From Laburnicola sp. R22_1 (lineage: Eukaryota; Ascomycota; Dothideomycetes; Pleosporales; Didymosphaeriaceae), in assembly GCA_014281115.1 (NCBI GenBank), contig JACONQ010000004.1:4154001-4218000 (forward strand): a stretch of 64,000 nt of DNA. The letters run 5' to 3'. Positions 57,799 through 64,000 of this stretch are shown here, piece after piece; position 1 is the stretch's first letter, and each line of letters begins with the position of its first letter. A program made the position numbers and the translations under genes. The notes beneath the pieces were generated by a model. It was not told the DNA's origin and did not search any database. It saw only the letters and a program-made list of their open reading frames with translations.

Positions 57799-57854
57799 AG
57801 CTTGCGCCACTGTGCACGGTCCAGGAAAAGACTTTTGAAAGGCACCTCCGTATG
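57799..57854 (-). repeat. Right terminal inverted repeat
   Basis: This is the inverted partner of 56319-56374, with TTTTGAAAGGCACCTCCGTA near its outer end, next to the TA duplication. Confidence 0.95.
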
Positions 57855-57856
57855 TA

Positions 57857-58244
57857 GGGGGAGAATTTTCTGTCCAGTCCCGGTCGGCACACGTACGGGT
57901 AGATGGCCCGCCCCTGTCGTCTCGCGCCCACAATTTTCTCGTCGCGCCCTCGCGCGCTAACAAAGCCTCCCCCACCATCCCCCAAAACAATCACATCCAG
58001 TTTTTCCCCGTCCCCCCTCCAGGCACGGTGCCTTCTGCAGCGTCCCGTCGCTGTGCATACATTTTACATTTTTCCCTGCCCGCTGTCCGCTCGCTTGTTC
58101 TCGTGCTCTTTCCCGCGTCGACGGCCAGCCCCCCGCTCCAGGAGCCACCGCTACTCCCTTGCCGCTGCGGACACGAGCGCGTTCGCATTGCGGGCATACG
58201 CATAGACTGCATACCCTGCCCAATATTCTAGACACAAACACGCC
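57857..58244. promoter_or_regulatory. KAP121 upstream region
   Basis: This 388-bp C-rich stretch lies between the transposon end and the KAP121 start. It probably contains the leader; a pyrimidine-rich tract (57950-58020) is typical of fungal promoters. No gene is seen. Confidence 0.5.
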
Positions 58245-61200
58245 ATGGCTACCCTCCCCGAGAACGTGCACGCCGCGCTTGCCAATCTGCTGCGCGGTCT
58301 CCAGTCGCCAGACAATGTCGAGCGGACGGCTGCCGAGGACCAGCTGAACCAGGAATGGTTCGCCCAGAGGCCCGACGTGCTGTTGATGGGCCTGTCGGAG
58401 CAGATCGACTTCGCCCCAGACTCTTCGGTGAGACCTCCGCTTGTCCTCGTCCGCCCTCCCCAGCTGAACATGCCCGCAGACGCGCACATTTGCCGCCGTC
58501 CTCTTCAGGCGGCAGTCCTCCAAGCCGCGGAAAGCCTCCCCGCACCAGCAGGCAGCCGACGCCTTCCTGACCCTCAACCAGCCCGAGCGCGAGGCGATAC
58601 GTGCACGAATGCTGCAATGTCTGATCAAGGAGGCGGAGCCATCAGTAAGGAGCAAGATCGGAGACGCCGTGGCCGAGCTTGCGCGACAACACACAGACGA
58701 AGGTACGATGCAGCCTCGCAAAATTCCATCGTGACCACTGACTGGTGCAGGTGTGGCATGGCCGGAGTTGCTGGGCGCACTGTTCCAGGCGAGCCAATCC
58801 AGCGACGCCGGACAGCGTGAGACTGCCTTCCGGATATTCTCTACCACGCCGGGTATCATAGAGAAGCAGCACGAGGATGTCGTGATAACTGCCTTCAAAG
58901 GTGGCTTCGCGGATAGCAATACATCGGTACGTGCATGTCCATTGCATACGCTTGTACTTGGCTCACCAATTGCCAGGTCCGGATTTCTGCCATGGAGGCC
59001 TTCGCATCGTTCTTCCGCTCCATCAAGAAGAACGCTCAGGCGAAGTACTACGCTCTTATTCCCGAAATTCTGAACATTCTGCCGCCAATCAAGGAGTCCG
59101 GAGATGGAGATGTGCTCACCAAAGCTCTGATATGCTTGATCGACTTGGCCGAGATCGCGCCCAAGATGTTCAAGCCTTTGTTCAATAGCCTCGTGCAGTT
59201 CAGCGTATCGGTCATCCAGGATAAAGAGCTTGGAGATACTCCCCGTCAGAATGCACTTGAGCTTATGGCAACGTTCGCCGACTGCGCTCCGCAGATGTGT
59301 CGGAAGGACGAGAACTTCACTGGCGATATGGTCACACAGTGCTTGTCCCTCATGACTGATGTTGGTATCGACGACGATGATGCCGAAGAGTGGAACGAGT
59401 CTGAAGATGTAAGTATAAATTCTGGAGACCTGCAGCACTGCTAACATCGCAAAGCTTGACCAGGATGAAAGTGATTCCAATCACGTCGCTGGGGAGCAAT
59501 GTATGGACCGTCTCGCTAACAAGCTTGGTGGCTCGGCCATACTTCCTCCAACCTTCAACTGGTTACCTAGGATGATGACTTCGTCCGCATGGCGTGACCG
59601 ACATGCCGCGCTCATGGCCATCTCCGCTATTTCAGAAGGTTGCCGGGAGTTGATGATCGGTGAGCTGGATAAGGTCCTCGATCTCGTTTTGCCGGCTCTA
59701 CGCGACCCCCACCCACGAGTGCGGTGGGCCGGATGCAATGCCGTTGGCCAAATGAGTACCGACTTTGCAGGCACTATGCAGGAAAAGTACCACCAAGTCG
59801 TACTACCGAACATCATTCCCGTTCTAGAGTCGTCCGAGCCCCGCGTACAGGCACACGCCGCAGCTGCCCTTGTCAATTTCTGTGAGGAGGCCGAGAAGGA
59901 GATACTGGAACCCTATTTGGATTCGCTATTGAGTCACCTACTTATGCTCCTTCAAAGCCCCAAGCGTTTTGTACAGGAGCAGGCTCTGTCAACCATTGCC
60001 ACCGTCGCCGATTCTGCCGAGGCCGCCTTTTCCACATATTACGACACCCTAATGCCTCTACTCTTCAATGTCCTCAATGAGGAGCAATCAAAGGAGTACC
60101 GACTCCTCCGAGCCAAGGCTATGGAATGTGCTACGCTCATCGCGCTCGCGGTTGGAAAAGAGCGTATGGGCGCCGATGCATTGTCGTTAGTGCAGCTACT
60201 CGGTCGGATCCAGAACAGCGTCTCCGAGCCGGATGATCCGCAAGCATCGTATCTGCTCCATTGCTGGGGTCGTATGTGCCGCGTGTTGGGGAAGGAGTTT
60301 GTTCCCTTCTTAGCAGGCGTCATCCCACCTCTAACTGAACTTGCGGGTGCCAAGGCTGACATCCAACTTCTGGACGACGAGGATCAAGTCGCACAGATTC
60401 AAGAGGAGGAGGGCTGGGAGCTTGTGCCCGTCAAGGGAAAGATGATCGGCATCAGGACGAGCACGCTGGACGATAAGCATATGGCGACTGAGCTCATTGT
60501 CATCTATGCACAAGTGCTAGAGGAGGCGTTCGAGCCGTACGTTAACGACATCATGGACAAGATTGCCCTACCTGGATTAGCCTTCTTTTTCCACGACCCT
60601 GTACGAGTTGCGTCCGCGAAGTGCGTACCAGCTCTGCTCAGTGCTTTCAAGAAGGCACATGGACCCGAGTCGACACAGCTTGGGCAACTGTGGGAGCGAA
60701 CCGTTGAGCGCGTAATCGAGGTTCTTAGTTCCGAACCCACCATTGACACACTATCGGAGATGTACCAATGCTTCTACGAATGTCTGGAATGCATCGGCAA
60801 GAACTGCCTGACAAGCACGCACATGTCCGCGTTCATCGCCTCCGCTCGCAGCGTGCTTATAGACTATCAGCAGCGTGTGGAGGAACGTGCAGCCGAGCAA
60901 GCCGAGAATGAAGATGGCGAGGAGATCAGTGAGGATGAACTGTTCGCTATCGAGGACGACCAGACACTCCTCTCCGATATGAACAAGGCCTTCCACACGA
61001 TTTTCAAGAACATGGGCGCCGCATTTCTACCACACTGGGAAGGACTCATGGAGTACTACACGAAGTCAGGGAGCCACCAGGACCCTACACAGCGCCAATG
61101 GGCGATTTGTATCTTTGACGATGTGCTGGAGTTCTGTGGTCCCCAGTCTTGGCAGTACCACGAGCAGATCATGCCGCCGCTCGTCGCGGGCATGCAGGAT

Positions 61201-61792
61201 GACGTGCCTGCAAACCGACAGGCAGCTGCTTATGGTGTCGGCGTAGCTGCTCACCGTGGTGGTGACGCATGGTCAGAGTTTGCGGCAGCAAGTCTACCAA
61301 GCCTCTTTCAAATCACGCAGCGACCAAACGCCCGTTCCGATGATGATGTCTTCGCTACGGAAAACGCCTGCGCAAGTATCGCGAAGGTCCTGCACTATAA
61401 CGCTTCGAAGGTGCAGAACTGGCAAGATGTAGCTGCTGCATGGCTGGATACGCTACCTGTGACGAACGACGAGGAGGCTGCGCCCCATGCTTATGCCTTT
61501 TTGGCGCAGCTCATTGAGCAGTAAGTCTCTAGTTCTTATCCTCGTCTCCATCTTTCTTCTTTAAAACACGACTGACGCACAAAGACAAAACCCCGCCGTC
61601 TTCAGCAATCCGACCAAGGCCTTCGTTGCCGTGGTCAAAGCCCTCGAAGCCGAGACGCTCCAGGGCAAGATCGTCACGCATACCGTCCAAGCCGTCAAGG
61701 CGCTCGTGCAAGCCACAAATATGTTGGTCGAGCCTGTTCTCGGCTCGCTGACGCCCGAGCAGCAGCGTATCGTGAGTGTGTACTTCAGTTAG
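58245..61792 (+). CDS. kap121: Importin beta-3 / karyopherin Kap121 (Pse1)
   Basis: This nuclear import receptor carries ribosomal proteins, histones and other cargo in a Ran-dependent cycle. Six exons: 58245-58427, 58480-58702, 58751-58926, 58977-59408, 59455-61520 and 61585-61792 (1095 residues, the usual family size). HEAT repeats run throughout; the N-terminus (MATLPENVHAALANLLRGLQ) includes the Ran-contact region. A typical block is WRDRHAALMAISAISEGCRE followed by PHPRVRWAGCNAVGQMSTDF. An acidic loop lies near residue 370 (GIDDDDAEEWNESEDLDQDE). The last small exon (ends IVSVYFS) is joined by a 64-bp intron. Confidence 0.96.
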
Positions 61793-62729
61793 GATCTCGA
61801 TAGCTACAGGAAGGTTTGGGATTGGTTTGAACGAGAGAGGCGCCAAGGAGGGTAGTGTGGAGGAGGAAGACATGGGGTGTTGCCGGTTGAGGGATTCGAG
61901 TTTACCAGCTTAGTGACGGAACGGATACTCGGATTGCCTGCCTGCGGTGCTGCTGGGATTTTTACACAGGGAATGAAATGAAATGGAAGGGACAGAGTTC
62001 GAAGCGAGGCTGGGGACGGACGGGAGGGGGAATGCTTACTTTGTCCTTCTTTTGGGTTTATCCACAGGGGGGTTTCCCATTGTTAGGTCGTGTCATGTCT
62101 TCGTTCGGTATGCAGGATTCCCCCTGGTTTTTTTTCTTTCCCTTTGCCTTCCCTTTGCCTTTCACTACTACCCCCCATTTGTTTTATGCATTAGCTGGCT
62201 GGATTTATGGATAAATAGAATGCAATACAATGTAATGCCATTATGCATATATCGAATGATGTTTTGTTTCCATCGTGCAGCACTGTCTGTCTGCCTGACT
62301 GACTGACTTTAGCACCACGCATTCATTCGAGTCTCACAAGAAAGAAAGAAAGGAAAGGAAAGGAAAGGGTTGCAAGATTGAACTTGTTTCGCTTTGATTT
62401 GCTTCCCTTCCCTTCCCTTCCCTTCACTTTTCACCAATCGTCATCCTCATCCCATCCATATATGCTAATCCTCATCCCCACCCCCCTCCATATATATGCC
62501 AATCCCTACCGTACCGCCCACTACCCCCTCCGTATCCCCCTCACCCCCGCACAAAAAACAACTCCAAACGCCGGGTAATCCCAGTGAAGAACGCTAATGC
62601 TTGCTTCCCCCTAATAAAAAAACTCCAATCCAATCCAATCCAGCACGATGCATCCCTCGTGGTCCAAAAAGACCCTCAGACACTGACACTCCACTCGACG
62701 TGCGCACTATGTATCCACGCGCCCGCTAT
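61793..62729. other. Convergent spacer KAP121 / VPS4 with simple repeats
   Basis: This 937-bp region includes T-rich runs, purine and pyrimidine pentamer tracts (62338-62426) and C-rich sequence toward VPS4. No gene is seen. Confidence 0.6.
62338..62426. repeat. (GAAA/GGAAA)n and (CCCTT)n tracts
   Basis: Purine repeats (62338-62369) and a pyrimidine CCCTT run (62403-62425) lie 33 bases apart; being roughly complementary, they could pair as a hairpin in RNA. Confidence 0.85.

Positions 62730-64000
<1,271 letters not shown>

Larger units (their letters stand above)
56319..57854 (+). mobile_element. Tc1/mariner-type DNA transposon, inactive copy
   Basis: A 1536-bp element is bounded by 56-bp terminal inverted repeats and flanked by TA dinucleotides (56317-56318 and 57855-57856), the target-site duplication expected for Tc1/mariner. 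It carries one transposase frame of unbroken length with eight internal stop codons. It sits between the divergent MDR gene (start 56202) and KAP121 (start 58245), so it has split what was presumably a shared promoter region of roughly 500 bp. Confidence 0.95.

Overview
This is a gene-dense piece of a filamentous ascomycete nuclear chromosome. Coding regions are GC-rich. Most genes are split by short introns (about 45-130 bp, with GTANGT-like donors, CTAAC-like branch sites and CAG/TAG acceptors), and they lie on both strands without operons. The fungal-type BimE/APC1, GPI1, SPT7, TFIIIC tau131, MICOS subunit and CBS-PB1 protein, together with RIP-like decay of a transposon, point to Pezizomycotina. 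A dothideomycete is my best guess, but the sequence alone cannot settle it.

Layout. 1-7.1 kb: the 5' part of an unnamed conserved gene (minus) diverges from APC1 (plus). 7.5-15.1 kb: MIC26/27-like (minus) diverges from OCT1 (plus), and OCT1 converges on TFC4/SFC4 (minus). 16.2-17.6 kb: SYS1 (minus) diverges from COA6 (plus). 19.6-25 kb: an MFS sugar transporter, GPI1 and a tiny two-helix membrane protein, all minus. 25.8-34.1 kb: NUP42-like (plus), protein disulfide isomerase (minus), DHH1 (minus). 35.0-36.0 kb: a rhomboid protease. 36-38.9 kb: a gene-free stretch with a dispersed repeat copy and a 14-bp minisatellite. 38.9-46 kb: an unrecognised charged nuclear-type protein and SPT7 (both minus). 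47.6-54.8 kb: a VanZ-like protein, RPS26 (minus), a CBS-PB1 membrane protein and an amino-acid transporter. 54.9-64 kb: a quinone-oxidoreductase-like MDR protein (minus), a dead Tc1/mariner element, importin KAP121/PSE1 (plus) and the 3' part of VPS4 (minus, cut by the window edge).

The genes are mainly housekeeping: mitochondrial biogenesis (MIC27, OCT1, COA6, probably the rhomboid), nuclear transport (NUP42, KAP121), transcription (TFC4, SPT7), RNA decay (DHH1), secretory pathway and membrane (SYS1, GPI1, PDI, VPS4), translation (RPS26) and cell cycle (APC1). I see no secondary-metabolite cluster, rRNA, CRISPR array or convincing tRNA.

The most interesting signals are not genes: (i) tightly convergent gene pairs switch from C-rich to G-rich on their coding strands shortly before the stop codon; (ii) a 14-bp minisatellite whose copies differ mostly by CpA/TpA exchanges; (iii) a three-copy dispersed repeat whose two shorter copies match adjoining halves of the longest; (iv) a 1.5-kb DD34E transposon, with one frame intact in length but eight internal stops, sitting in a shared promoter; (v) a short DNA duplication inside APC1 translated in two different frames.
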